In this document: one piece after another, positions 33,487 to 42,150 of the stretch
How the letters are laid out: each line of letters opens with the position of its first letter
Numbering within the stretch: the first letter of the stretch is position 1
From: Antrihabitans auranticaus
Lineage (GTDB): Bacteria; Actinomycetota; Actinomycetes; Mycobacteriales; Mycobacteriaceae
Length of the DNA: 64,000 nucleotides
Reading direction: 5' to 3'
Assembly (NCBI RefSeq): GCF_016481275.1
Contig: NZ_JAEMNW010000002.1
Span: 124,001 to 188,000, forward strand
Made by a program: the position numbers and the translations under genes
Notes under the pieces: model-generated
What the model was told of the DNA's origin: nothing
Seen by the model: only the letters and a program-made list of their open reading frames with translations
Database searches by the model: none

Positions 33487-34898
33487 CCCTTCAGCAGTCC
33501 GGCCGGGTCTGTGCGATCCCGCAAGGACCGCAGACGTGTGAGATTTCCGCCGTAGGCGGCCTGAATCTCGTCTTCCGTCTCGCGGAATCCGGGTCTCAGC
33601 TCGACGCTGTACACGCCGAGTCTGTGGGGTGCGAGCGCGGCGAGAGTATTTCCCGCCCACGCCAGGCAGGCATCGCCGTCGTCCTCGGGTGACCAGATCG
33701 CATTCAACGGAATGTTCCACTCGCCCTTGCGGCCCCAGAATGCAGTTGCCCCGTCGTCGACGTCGCCGAGAGCGCCGCCCGTGTGCTGGAAGTCGATCCG
33801 GCAAGCCTGTGTGGGTGCCGCCCGGATCTGCTCGGCCAACGCGTCAGCGACGGCGGAATCCAGTGTCGGTCCGACGAACACGGACTTGCCGAAGAAGGAG
33901 CCGCGCAGATCGGCGGGTTCGGGTAGCTGGATCGGTTCGGGTTCGGCACCGTTTGCGCCTGGAATTGCGAACTGGGGGAGGCCGTCGAGGTACGTGCCGC
34001 TCATCTCCGAGCGGTAGAAGGCGTCCCGCTTCGAACCTCGGGTGACCGCGGTCGTAGCCGCCCGAGCACGATCTATGTCCTGCGCGTCCTGGCTCGCGCA
34101 TGCGGTGAATACGAACAGAACCGGATCGTTCGGCGAGAGTTCGGTGTAGCCGAGGACGGCGCCCATCGTCGTATCGCGGGGGAGTTCGGGTGCGACGCGG
34201 AAGTATTCGGGGAGTGCGTCGAGTCCTACGACCGCCCGGTCGACCCACATCGGTCCGACCTCGTGCGTGCGGAGCACGGCCGAGGTGACGACACCGAAGC
34301 TCGGTGCGCAGCCGCGGACTGCCCACCACAGGTCGGCTTCGGTGCCGGAACTGTCTTCGGACAACCGGACCACGTCGCCCGATGGCAATACCAGTTCGAC
34401 CTCCACGAGGTGATCGAGTGTCAACCCGAGACTCCTCGTGAAGTATCCGACGCCACCACGGGTGGCGAGTCCGATACCGGCGTGACCGACGATGCCGACC
34501 GGCACCGCGCGACCCGCCGGCGCAAGAGTCCGGAGCATGCTGCCGACGGTGGAGCCGCCTTCGAGCCTTACTCGATCACCTTGTGGGCGTGCGGATTTCA
34601 ATCTTGCCGACAGGTCGAGCATGACCGTGCCGTCGGCGACGCAGTTCGAACTCAACCCGCCGCCGCGGACGTTGACCGGGCACCCCGTCGCGGTGGCGAT
34701 GCGCAACACGGCCGACACGTCGTCGACCGTTTCCGGCTGCACTACGCAAGCGGGATGGCGTCGTGATGCGTCGGGAAAGAAGACCCGACCGAGTGCGTTC
34801 TCGTATCCGCGGGTCCCAGGCTGATGCGCGCGCGAGCCGAGTTCGGATTGCAACCGGTCGACGCACTCAGAGGACCGGTTTTCGATGTCGGCCGTCAC
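33465..34898 (-). CDS. FAD-binding (VAO/BBE-like) oxidoreductase lacking the usual flavinylation His
   Basis: This 477-residue protein has the PCMH FAD-binding domain (PACVVQPETVDDVSAVLRIA, VGHAGIGLATRGGVGYFTRSLG, GCAPSFGVVTSAVL). It ends AYGGNLTRLRSLRDRTDP, the BBE-type C-terminus. In most berberine-bridge-type enzymes the motif is VRxGGH, the His holding FAD covalently; here it reads VRGGGLSSN, so that His is Leu. FAD is probably non-covalent or bound elsewhere. The GTG start at 34898 lacks a strong ribosome site. Its neighbours are LDI-like and BVMO genes. The substrate is unknown. Confidence 0.75.
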   Translation of the reverse strand: MTADIENRSSECVDRLQSELGSRAHQPGTRGYENALGRVFFPDASRRHPACVVQPETVDDVSAVLRIATATGCPVNVRGGGLSSNCVADGTVMLDLSARLKSARPQGDRVRLEGGSTVGSMLRTLAPAGRAVPVGIVGHAGIGLATRGGVGYFTRSLGLTLDHLVEVELVLPSGDVVRLSEDSSGTEADLWWAVRGCAPSFGVVTSAVLRTHEVGPMWVDRAVVGLDALPEYFRVAPELPRDTTMGAVLGYTELSPNDPVLFVFTACASQDAQDIDRARAATTAVTRGSKRDAFYRSEMSGTYLDGLPQFAIPGANGAEPEPIQLPEPADLRGSFFGKSVFVGPTLDSAVADALAEQIRAAPTQACRIDFQHTGGALGDVDDGATAFWGRKGEWNIPLNAIWSPEDDGDACLAWAGNTLAALAPHRLGVYSVELRPGFRETEDEIQAAYGGNLTRLRSLRDRTDPAGLLKGHPLAAT

Positions 34899-34921
34899 GG
34901 GTCCATCTTGGCACCGATCGG

Positions 34922-36394
34922 TCAGTGCGTGGTCGCCTTGCGATGTTCGTAGTCTGCGAAATCGACTGCGCGGGTGGCGCGGGTGTACGCGACATGCGAG
35001 CCTGGCCAGACAGCGGTCACCTTGCCCGCATCGGTGTGATACCAGCCTGGGCAGCCGGTCGTGAACACTGTGCCGCCGAGGGCGTCCTGCAGCTTCTCGT
35101 TGAATTCGTCTTGCACGTCCTGGCGAATATCGAGCCAGCCACCTTCGGCGCCGATGCGCTGGATTGCGATACGCGCGTACCTGGCCTGCTTCTCGAGGAG
35201 GTAGGTGATCGTGTTGGTCAACGAGCCGGTGTTCGGGCCGTACATCATGAACAGGTTCGGATAGCCGGAGACGGTGATGCCGAGGAATGCCTCGGGTCCG
35301 TCCTTCCACTCAGTGTGCAGCTTGCGTCCGTCGCGTCCGGTGATGTCGATCGGCGCGAGGTACTCCGACGGAGTGAACCCGGTGCACCAGACGATGATGT
35401 CGGCCTCCACTTCGCTACCGTCCGAAAGCACCAGGCCCTTCTCGGTGACGCGGTCGACGCCCGCGGAATGCAGGCTCACATGATCGCGGTCCAGCGTGGG
35501 ATACCACTTGTTGGACAGCAGCACCCGGTTGCAGCCGAAGCGGTAGTCGGGCTTCACTTTTTCGCGCAGTTCGGGATCGCGGATCTCGCGGAGGATCTTG
35601 AGCCCGAGCCACTTCTCGAACGCAATCTGCCCGATGTACGCCTTGCGAGAGATCAACGGTGCGCGCGATTCGTACCAGACCCATTCGACGTTGTGCTGCA
35701 GGCGAGCAAGCCCCGGCACCCTCCGCAGCATCGAACGAATCAGCGGGTTGGTCTGATGATCCCACTTGTTGCCGACCCAATAGGCCGAGCGCTGAACGAC
35801 ATGCAGGTCGCTGACCTGATCGGCGATTGCCGGCACGATCTGCACCGCACTAGCGCCGCTACCGACGACGGCAACCTTCTTACCGGTCAGGTCGACGTCG
35901 TGATTCCACTCCGCGGAGTGGAACTGGTCGCCTGCGAACCTGTCCATGCCTTCGAGGTTCGGGATCTTGGGTCGCGAGAGCTGACCGGTCGCGCAGATCA
36001 GCGCATCGAAGTGCTGAACCTCGCCATCCGCGAGTTCGATGCGCCACCGTGCGGCGGACTCGTCGAACGACGCAGAGACGACTTCGGTGCCGAACCGGAT
36101 TTTCGGCGTGACCTTGTACTTGTCTGCGGTGCGTTGCAGGTAGGCGTGGATCTCGGGCTGCGATCCGAAGCGTTGTGACCATTCGGATTCGAGTTCGAAG
36201 GAGAACGAGTAGATCGGCGAAGGTACGTCGCAGGCCGCGCCGGGGTAGGTGTTCGCGCGCCACACGCCGCCGACCGAGTCGCCGCGCTCGAAGACCGTGT
36301 AGTCCGCGATACCGTTTAGGTCGAGCTCCATTGCTGCCGCGAGACCACCGAATCCAGCGCCGATGATCGCTACGGTGGGGGTCGATGTCGTCAT
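34922..36394 (-). CDS. type I Baeyer-Villiger/flavin monooxygenase
   Basis: This 490-residue FAD/NADPH enzyme has IIGAGFGGLAAAMEL (FAD), the BVMO fingerprint GGVWRANTYPGAACD, FAGDQFHSAEWNHD (FxGxxxHxxxW, with the usual final P/D replaced by N) and VVGSGASAVQIVP (NADPH). It would insert oxygen into cyclic or linear ketones. It is divergent from an AraC regulator and lies 23 bases from the VAO-type oxidase, so an alcohol to ketone to lactone sequence is possible. No strong ribosome site precedes the ATG at 36394. Confidence 0.85.
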   Translation of the reverse strand: MTTSTPTVAIIGAGFGGLAAAMELDLNGIADYTVFERGDSVGGVWRANTYPGAACDVPSPIYSFSFELESEWSQRFGSQPEIHAYLQRTADKYKVTPKIRFGTEVVSASFDESAARWRIELADGEVQHFDALICATGQLSRPKIPNLEGMDRFAGDQFHSAEWNHDVDLTGKKVAVVGSGASAVQIVPAIADQVSDLHVVQRSAYWVGNKWDHQTNPLIRSMLRRVPGLARLQHNVEWVWYESRAPLISRKAYIGQIAFEKWLGLKILREIRDPELREKVKPDYRFGCNRVLLSNKWYPTLDRDHVSLHSAGVDRVTEKGLVLSDGSEVEADIIVWCTGFTPSEYLAPIDITGRDGRKLHTEWKDGPEAFLGITVSGYPNLFMMYGPNTGSLTNTITYLLEKQARYARIAIQRIGAEGGWLDIRQDVQDEFNEKLQDALGGTVFTTGCPGWYHTDAGKVTAVWPGSHVAYTRATRAVDFADYEHRKATTH

Positions 36395-36398
36395 AGTG

Positions 36399-36452
36399 CA
36401 AAGGTATTCTTCGTGGCCGCTCAGTCTGTTGTCCCGAGAGGGCGTACCTTTG
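36399..36452. repeat. 8-bp inverted repeat in the BVMO/AraC divergent promoter
   Basis: CAAAGGTA (36399-36406) and TACCTTTG (36445-36452) are exact reverse complements separated by 38 bases. The left copy overlaps the BVMO leader and the right lies 36 bases upstream of the AraC start, a spacing that would suit looping by an AraC-type activator. Confidence 0.4.
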
Positions 36453-36488
36453 ACATTTGCGGACACTTCGAGGGAGCAACTGACGAAC

Positions 36489-37514
36489 ATGCCTGCCTGG
36501 GATCACCCGAGAAGCCTCGCTGCGGCGCGGATACTGGTCGAACTAGGTGTCGAGCGCGGGCTGCCTGCCAACGAGTGTCTCTTCGGGACAGGACTGAGCG
36601 TTGCTGATCTAGGCAACGTCGAAATGCAGGTCGAGGCCTGGCAAGAACTCACGATTGCGCGAAACCTCATCGCCCACCTCGGCGACACGCCGGGCCTCGG
36701 CGCCGATGCCGGCCGTCGCTACACATACGGCTCCCTCGGCATCTGGGGTTACGCGTTGCTTTCCAGCCCGTCGGTGCGCGAGGTCATCCGGCTCGGCGTC
36801 CGCTACGCGGAGTTGTCGTTCGCGTTCATCAAACCGATCATCGCGGAGAACCCGCAGCGGACGGTCGTCATATTCGACGACGCAGAGATTCCGCTCGACG
36901 TCCGGGCGTTCTTCGTCGAGCGCGAACTGGCAAAAATTGCCACGCTGCTGCCCCTGGCGATCGGTGCGCGCCGTGGTGTGCACGCCGAGACGTCGTTCAC
37001 GGGAGATCGAGCCGCGGCACTGCGTAGCCGGCTGGGTGAACTCGAACTGCGGTCCGGCGAAATGCAACATCAACTCGTGTTCGACACAGCCATCCTCGAC
37101 ACCAAGTTGCCACAATCCGATCCGGTGGTCGCTCGGGCGCTGGAACAGCAGTGCACCGAATTACTGGAACTGCGCCAGAAACGCCGTGGCACCGCTGGGC
37201 GAGTACGGTCGCTCGTCCTTGCCGAACTCGACACGTCACCCACGGTCGAAGATATCGCTGCTCGCATCCACATGGACGAGCGAACTCTGCGCAGGCGTCT
37301 GGCGTCCGAGGGAACGACCTACCGCGAGCTTCTCGACGAAGTCCGGTCGACGATCGCTGCGCAACTGCTCACCGTCGACGGCCTGACCTTGAACGACATT
37401 GCCGGTCGACTCGGCTACCACGATGCCGCAGCATTCAGCAGGGCTTACCGGCGGTGGACGGGGACGGCTCCGCGGCACACGCGTTCGGCACAACTGGAAA
37501 GGCAACGTCTGTGA
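36489..37514 (+). CDS. AraC family regulator (OruR/ArgR-like)
   Basis: The protein is 341 residues from ATG 36489. It has an N-terminal arabinose-binding-like ligand domain (residues 1-200, PF12625-type, with RYTYGSLGIWGYALLSSPSVREVIR) and a C-terminal AraC helix-turn-helix pair (VEDIAARIHMDERTLRRRLASEGTTY, then LNDIAGRLGYHDAAAFSRAYRRW). It probably activates the divergent BVMO gene and/or the coupled acyl-CoA ligase. A GAGGGAG ribosome site lies 14 bases from the ATG, which is rather far, so the start is moderately certain. Confidence 0.85.
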   Translation: MPAWDHPRSLAAARILVELGVERGLPANECLFGTGLSVADLGNVEMQVEAWQELTIARNLIAHLGDTPGLGADAGRRYTYGSLGIWGYALLSSPSVREVIRLGVRYAELSFAFIKPIIAENPQRTVVIFDDAEIPLDVRAFFVERELAKIATLLPLAIGARRGVHAETSFTGDRAAALRSRLGELELRSGEMQHQLVFDTAILDTKLPQSDPVVARALEQQCTELLELRQKRRGTAGRVRSLVLAELDTSPTVEDIAARIHMDERTLRRRLASEGTTYRELLDEVRSTIAAQLLTVDGLTLNDIAGRLGYHDAAAFSRAYRRWTGTAPRHTRSAQLERQRL

Positions 37515-39136
37515 TGACCGAGATCGATTCGACCTCCTTTACCGAATTGACGCCGCTGGCGTTTCTGGAACGGTCGGCCGCTGTGTTTCCGGAGAAGGTT
37601 GCGATCGTCTACGGCGAGCGACGGGTCACCTATCGCGAATTCGCGAACGAGGCGACACGGCTTGGAAATGCATTGCGCGCCAGCGGTATCGAGCAGGGCG
37701 ACCGTGTTGCCTACCTCTTGCCCAACATTCCGGAAATGCTGGTTGCCCACTTCGGCGTCGGCCTCGCAGGTGCGGTGCTCGTCGCTGTCAACACACGCCT
37801 CGCGCCGGCCGAGGTTCGGACGATCCTGAATCATTCAAGGGCCAAGCTGCTCGTCGTCGATTCCGGTTTGCACGCGAGTGTCGCGCCCGTGGTGGGGGAG
37901 TTGGAGTCGGTCGCGGAGGTCGTGACAGTGACAGACCCGGCGTCCGGCGCAGATCCCGACGCAGCGGTCGGCGGGATCGGGTACGACGAACTGCTTGCGC
38001 GGGGCAGCGACGACCCGCTGCCGTGGACCACGCCCGACGAGCGGGGACCGATCTCCATCAACTACACGTCCGGCACGACAGGAAAGCCCAAAGGTGTTGT
38101 GTACCACCATCGCGGCGCGTACCTGAACGCGCTCGGAGAGGTGATTCACTCGCGGCATACGCCGGAGTCTGTGTACCTGTGGACTCTGCCGATGTTCCAC
38201 TGCAACGGGTGGTGCACGACCTGGGGCGTCACGGCGGTCGGTGGCACCCACGTCTGCCTGCGCGCGGTGGATGCCGACCGCATCTGGGACCTGATCGATA
38301 CCGAGGGCGTCACTCATCTCAACGGCGCGCCAACAGTGTTGGTGACGATCGCGAACGGCGCCAAAGCGCACAAGCTCGAAGGTGGGTTGATCGTCACAAC
38401 GGCGGGAGCGCCGCCGAGTCCGACCGTCATCTCGACGATTCAAGGTTTCGGCGCGACGCTCGTGCACGTCTACGGGCTCACCGAAACGTACGGTCCGTAC
38501 ACGGTGTGTGAGCGCCAGACCCATTGGGCGGAAAAGGATCCCGACGAGGTCACCCGACTGATGGCGCGACAGGGAGTCGGATACGTTGTGACCGACGGCG
38601 TACGTGTCGTAGACGCCGACATGAACGACGTCCCGCGCGACGGGGAGACCATGGGCGAGGTCGTCATGCGCGGAAACAATGTGATGACAGGGTATTTCGA
38701 GGATCCAGCCGCGACCGCGAAGGCCTTCGAAGGTGGCTGGTTTCACTCCGGCGATCTCGGCGTCATGCATCCGGACGGCTATATTCAGCTACGGGACCGA
38801 GCGAAGGACATCATCGTCTCGGGTGGCGAGAACATTTCGACCATCGAGGTCGAGGCCGCGTTGGATTCGCACCCAGCGGTCCTCGAGGTGTCGGTAATCG
38901 GTGTGCCCGACGACAAGTGGGGTGAGCGGCCGAAAGCCTATGTGGTGTTGCACGATGGTTCGACTGTCAGCGAAGCCGAGCTGCGCGCCCACGCGAAGAC
39001 GCAGATCGCGTCCTACAAAGTGCCTGATGCGATCGAGTTCATTGCCGCCCTGCCGAAGACGTCGACAGGCAAGATCCAGAAGTTCACCCTTCGCGAACGT
39101 GCCTGGGAGGGCCAGGAATCGCGGGTCAACGGTTAG
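37514..39136 (+). CDS. fatty-acid/acyl-CoA ligase (FadD-type AMP-binding protein)
   Basis: This 540-residue ANL-family ligase has YTSGTTGKPKG (A3, P-loop), VYGLTETYGP (A5), GWFHSGDLGVMHPDGYIQLRDRAKDIIVSGG and PKTSTGKIQK with the catalytic Lys. The start may be the ATG at 37514 or the overlapping GTG at 37511, whose GGAAAGG spacing is better; either overlaps the AraC stop. It activates a carboxylic acid to its CoA thioester. Its neighbours suggest acids from terpene, alicyclic or steroid breakdown, but the acyl chain cannot be predicted. Confidence 0.87.
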   Translation: MTEIDSTSFTELTPLAFLERSAAVFPEKVAIVYGERRVTYREFANEATRLGNALRASGIEQGDRVAYLLPNIPEMLVAHFGVGLAGAVLVAVNTRLAPAEVRTILNHSRAKLLVVDSGLHASVAPVVGELESVAEVVTVTDPASGADPDAAVGGIGYDELLARGSDDPLPWTTPDERGPISINYTSGTTGKPKGVVYHHRGAYLNALGEVIHSRHTPESVYLWTLPMFHCNGWCTTWGVTAVGGTHVCLRAVDADRIWDLIDTEGVTHLNGAPTVLVTIANGAKAHKLEGGLIVTTAGAPPSPTVISTIQGFGATLVHVYGLTETYGPYTVCERQTHWAEKDPDEVTRLMARQGVGYVVTDGVRVVDADMNDVPRDGETMGEVVMRGNNVMTGYFEDPAATAKAFEGGWFHSGDLGVMHPDGYIQLRDRAKDIIVSGGENISTIEVEAALDSHPAVLEVSVIGVPDDKWGERPKAYVVLHDGSTVSEAELRAHAKTQIASYKVPDAIEFIAALPKTSTGKIQKFTLRERAWEGQESRVNG

Positions 39137-39147
39137 TCGCGCCGGTC

Positions 39148-40836
39148 CTATTCGCCGGCGAGGATTGTCCGCAGCCGCGCTGTATCCTCCGTCGTCCAAC
39201 CGGCGGGTTCGAGAATTGCCGCCCACGCATCGGCCAAGTCGGCACGGAAGGTGTGGCCGTGTCCCTCCGGGACGCTGTTCGACACCGCCATGTCGGCCGA
39301 TACCTGCAGAAACGTTACGAAGGGGAACCACCGCGTCGAAGGCAATACGTCGTAACCGCGCTCCTCGCGTAACCAGTCGGGACGTTCGTAGATCAGCTTG
39401 GGTGTCCACCACGTGATCGGGTCCGACGGGTGCTGGAGGTAGATGACCCGAGGCTGCGGCCACGCGGTGTCCGGCCGGTCGAGGTCCGCAGGCCGCGCCA
39501 CGAAGCGAACAGTCGTGCCGTTGCGATAGACCGGCAGCCACTCGGGGGTCCCGGAATCGCGATCCGCGGTGAAGCGCGACCACAGGACGTTGCTGTTCGG
39601 TGCTCCGACGAAGAGGGCGCCGTTGGTTCGGGCCGCTATGTCGGCCGCACTGTCGAAGGCTGATTCGCCGCCGAACGACCCGAGGCTCTCGCCGAAGACG
39701 ACGAGGCGCGGCCTGCTTTCCGCGGGCAACGACTCCCATCTGGCATGAACGGCATCGAACAGAACGCGGCCGGCATCACGCGCGCGGTCCTGGTCGACGA
39801 GGAAGGAAATCCAGCTCGGCAAGTACGAGTACTGCATGCTGACGAGCGCGGTGTCGCCGTTGAACATGTATTCGAGAGCGGCGGCAGAGCTTTCGTTGAT
39901 CCAGCCGCTTCCGGTTGTCGTGATCACCCCGAGTACGGCACGGTCGAAGCCGCCGGCCCGCTCGAGTTCGCGGACGGCCAGGTCGGCTTCGGCTTCGATA
40001 TTCTCTGCCGAGGCCAAGCCCGTGTAGGCGCGCACGGGTTGAGTTGCGGGCCTGCCCGAGAAGTCGGTGAGTTCGCCGACGGTCGGCCCGTTGGCAACAA
40101 AGATTCTGCCCTGGCGCCCAAGTGAATCCCACGTGACGAGCGATTGGGGACCCCCGGATCGCTCGACGATTTCGGGCTCCGGTGAGTCCGGACGGTGCTC
40201 GTCGTTGAGTTCCTGGAACGACGAATCGAGCATCGAATAGATCCCGCGCCACACGACCCCGTTCACGAGGCCGATGGTGAGCACCAAGATCAGGACGACG
40301 CCGATCGCGGCGGACACTCGCGGCGGCGCGATGCGGCCGATCTGACGCCCCGTCCAGCGCGCCGCACGAAGCCAGAGCCGAGACAATGCGACCAACACGA
40401 AGAACACGATCGCGGCCACGACCGCTGTGACTGGCCCCGCCCACCATCGCAGGCCGGAAACCTCCATGAGGGAACGCAATTCGTCTTGCCAGGACTCGTA
40501 CCAGATGATCAGCGGAATCGAGACCACGACGGTGACCGCAGCCAGGATCGACCACGACCGGCGGTCCATATCCCGTCCGAACTCCCGCGGTGCGAAGGCT
40601 TTACGCGCGAGCACCGTGACGAGGACGCCGATCGCGTAACCGAACGCGGCGGAGCCCCCGCTGACAACACCCTGGAACATCGGGCCGCGCGGCAGAAGTG
40701 AGGGCGTCAAGGAGATCCAGGCGAAAATCACTGCGAGAGCGAGGGCGCCGAACTCGTAGCCTGCCGGTACGAAGCGCGCTGGTGCGAACCGCGTCGTGGG
40801 CGCAGTGGGTCGCGCGGACTCTGTCTCGGATGTCAT
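39148..40836 (-). CDS. membrane-anchored alpha/beta hydrolase (PF10081-type)
   Basis: This 562-residue protein has an N-terminal half with about five transmembrane segments (ALALAVIFAWISLTPSLLPRG, WSILAAVTVVVSIPLIIW and others) and a C-terminal hydrolase domain with the nucleophile elbow VVFGESLGSFGG. The C-terminal catalytic domain probably faces the extracytoplasmic side. AGGAGA six bases before the ATG supports the start at 40836. Its function in actinobacteria is unknown; a lipid or cell-envelope ester substrate is plausible. It converges with the FadD gene, 11 bases away. Confidence 0.78.
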   Translation of the reverse strand: MTSETESARPTAPTTRFAPARFVPAGYEFGALALAVIFAWISLTPSLLPRGPMFQGVVSGGSAAFGYAIGVLVTVLARKAFAPREFGRDMDRRSWSILAAVTVVVSIPLIIWYESWQDELRSLMEVSGLRWWAGPVTAVVAAIVFFVLVALSRLWLRAARWTGRQIGRIAPPRVSAAIGVVLILVLTIGLVNGVVWRGIYSMLDSSFQELNDEHRPDSPEPEIVERSGGPQSLVTWDSLGRQGRIFVANGPTVGELTDFSGRPATQPVRAYTGLASAENIEAEADLAVRELERAGGFDRAVLGVITTTGSGWINESSAAALEYMFNGDTALVSMQYSYLPSWISFLVDQDRARDAGRVLFDAVHARWESLPAESRPRLVVFGESLGSFGGESAFDSAADIAARTNGALFVGAPNSNVLWSRFTADRDSGTPEWLPVYRNGTTVRFVARPADLDRPDTAWPQPRVIYLQHPSDPITWWTPKLIYERPDWLREERGYDVLPSTRWFPFVTFLQVSADMAVSNSVPEGHGHTFRADLADAWAAILEPAGWTTEDTARLRTILAGE

Positions 40837-40985
40837 GACGTGTCTCCTACGCGAACATCGGACCTCGTGGCAATCACGATAGACCCGTGGACGGTTGATA
40901 GCGGACAAATCGGAAGCTCATTATCGAGTGTGTCTGTGTGCACCCAAATTCATTGCTAAATGTCGAGGTCAATCGCTGATAAGAA

Positions 40986-40995
40986 CCAATATTGG
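40986..40995. promoter_or_regulatory. CCAATATTGG palindrome upstream of the desaturase electron-transfer operon
   Basis: This perfect 10-base palindrome lies 45-55 bases before the ferredoxin-reductase start in a 204-base A/T-richer intergenic region (40837-41040). It could bind a lipid-responsive TetR- or FadR-type factor; no cognate regulator is next to it. The rest of the region shows no other strong repeat. Confidence 0.4.
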
Positions 40996-41040
40996 ACGAC
41001 TTGGACTAGACTTCAGTGAACAGTTGTGTACCGTGTAGGC

Positions 41041-42135
41041 ATGGCAGAACGTGGAGCCAGTCCTCAAGTTCCCCGGGTGCGCAGACTGTTGTTACGAGCG
41101 GTTCGGCACCTGTTCAGCCCCCTGCGCCCTGACGACTACCTCGAGCTCGTCAACCCGCTCTGGACGACGCGCGAATTGCGCGGCCGGGTCGAGCGTGTGG
41201 TGCCGCAGGGTTCGGAAGCCGCCAGTGTGCTTATCCGGCCGAGTTACGAGTGGCGTGGTCACAAACCGGGCCAGTATGTTCGCCTCGGCGTGGTGATCGA
41301 CGGCGTATTTCACTGGCGCGCATATTCTTTGACGTCGGACCCGAACCCGCCGGATGGCCTCGTCAGTGTCACACCGAAACTCGTCGAGAACGGTACGGTG
41401 TCGCCGTACCTCGTTCGTGAGATAGCGCGTGGCGATGTGGTGCGTCTCGGCGAGGTCGAGGGCGTGTTCACTCTTCCTGAGCCCTTACCGCCCAAGCTGC
41501 TGTTCATCAGCGCCGGCAGCGGTATCACGCCGATTATCAGCATGCTCCGCAGCTTGCAGCACCGCGGGGAGTTGACCGACGCCGTCGTGGTGCACTCTTC
41601 GCACACGCGGGAACAGGTCATGTTTCTCGACGCCCTCGAAGAATTCGACCGGCGTAACGAGGGCATGCGGCTGGACCTGCGGATCACCAGTGATCGCGGC
41701 CGAATGTCGCCCGCCGACATCGACGACATCTGTCCCGATTGGCGCTCGCGAACGGCGTTCTGTTCGGGGCCCGGCGAGTTGCTCGACGGCCTGATCGAGC
41801 ACTGGGAAGGCCATGGCGACCCGGAACGCCTGTATTACGAACGGTTTCAACCGGTCATAGGCGGAAACGGCGAGGGCGAGGGCGGCAAGGTCACGTTTGC
41901 GGAGAGCGACGTGACGACCGAATGCGATGGCGGCACACCGATTCTCGAAGCAGGCGAGGAAGCCGGCTTGAAGTTGGCGTACGGCTGCCGCATCGGCATC
42001 TGCCACACCTGCGTCGGCACCCTGCGCTCCGGCAAAATCCGTGACCTGCGCACCGGAGAAGTGAGTGAACCGAACGGACAAGCAGTTCGCATCTGCGTCA
42101 ACACCGCAGAGGGAGATATCGAACTTGCCCTCTGA
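41041..42135 (+). CDS. ferredoxin reductase, electron-transfer partner of acyl-CoA desaturase (Rv3230c-like)
   Basis: The protein is 364 residues from ATG 41041 (a GTG at 41026 is possible). An FNR-type flavin domain (RAYSLTSDPN for FAD, LLFISAGSGITPIISML for NAD(P)H) is followed by a C-terminal plant-type [2Fe-2S] ferredoxin (AYGCRIGICHTCVGTLRSG, then Cys near CVNTAEGDIEL). The arrangement and the desaturase gene 15 bases downstream match the mycobacterial Rv3230c/desA3 pair. It transfers electrons from NADPH to the desaturase. Confidence 0.86.
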   Translation: MAERGASPQVPRVRRLLLRAVRHLFSPLRPDDYLELVNPLWTTRELRGRVERVVPQGSEAASVLIRPSYEWRGHKPGQYVRLGVVIDGVFHWRAYSLTSDPNPPDGLVSVTPKLVENGTVSPYLVREIARGDVVRLGEVEGVFTLPEPLPPKLLFISAGSGITPIISMLRSLQHRGELTDAVVVHSSHTREQVMFLDALEEFDRRNEGMRLDLRITSDRGRMSPADIDDICPDWRSRTAFCSGPGELLDGLIEHWEGHGDPERLYYERFQPVIGGNGEGEGGKVTFAESDVTTECDGGTPILEAGEEAGLKLAYGCRIGICHTCVGTLRSGKIRDLRTGEVSEPNGQAVRICVNTAEGDIELAL

Positions 42136-42150
42136 CCGAAAGGAATTCTT

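Noticed and set aside
40837-41040. TGAACAGTTGT near the ferredoxin-reductase start as a KstR-type box
   Set aside because: The spacing between AAC and GTT is one base rather than two, so it does not fit TNNAACNNGTTNNA.
41041-42135. Ferredoxin reductase as the missing KshB
   Set aside because: Its domain order fits the KshB family, but the desaturase gene 15 bases downstream and the mycobacterial Rv3230c/desA3 order point to desaturation instead.
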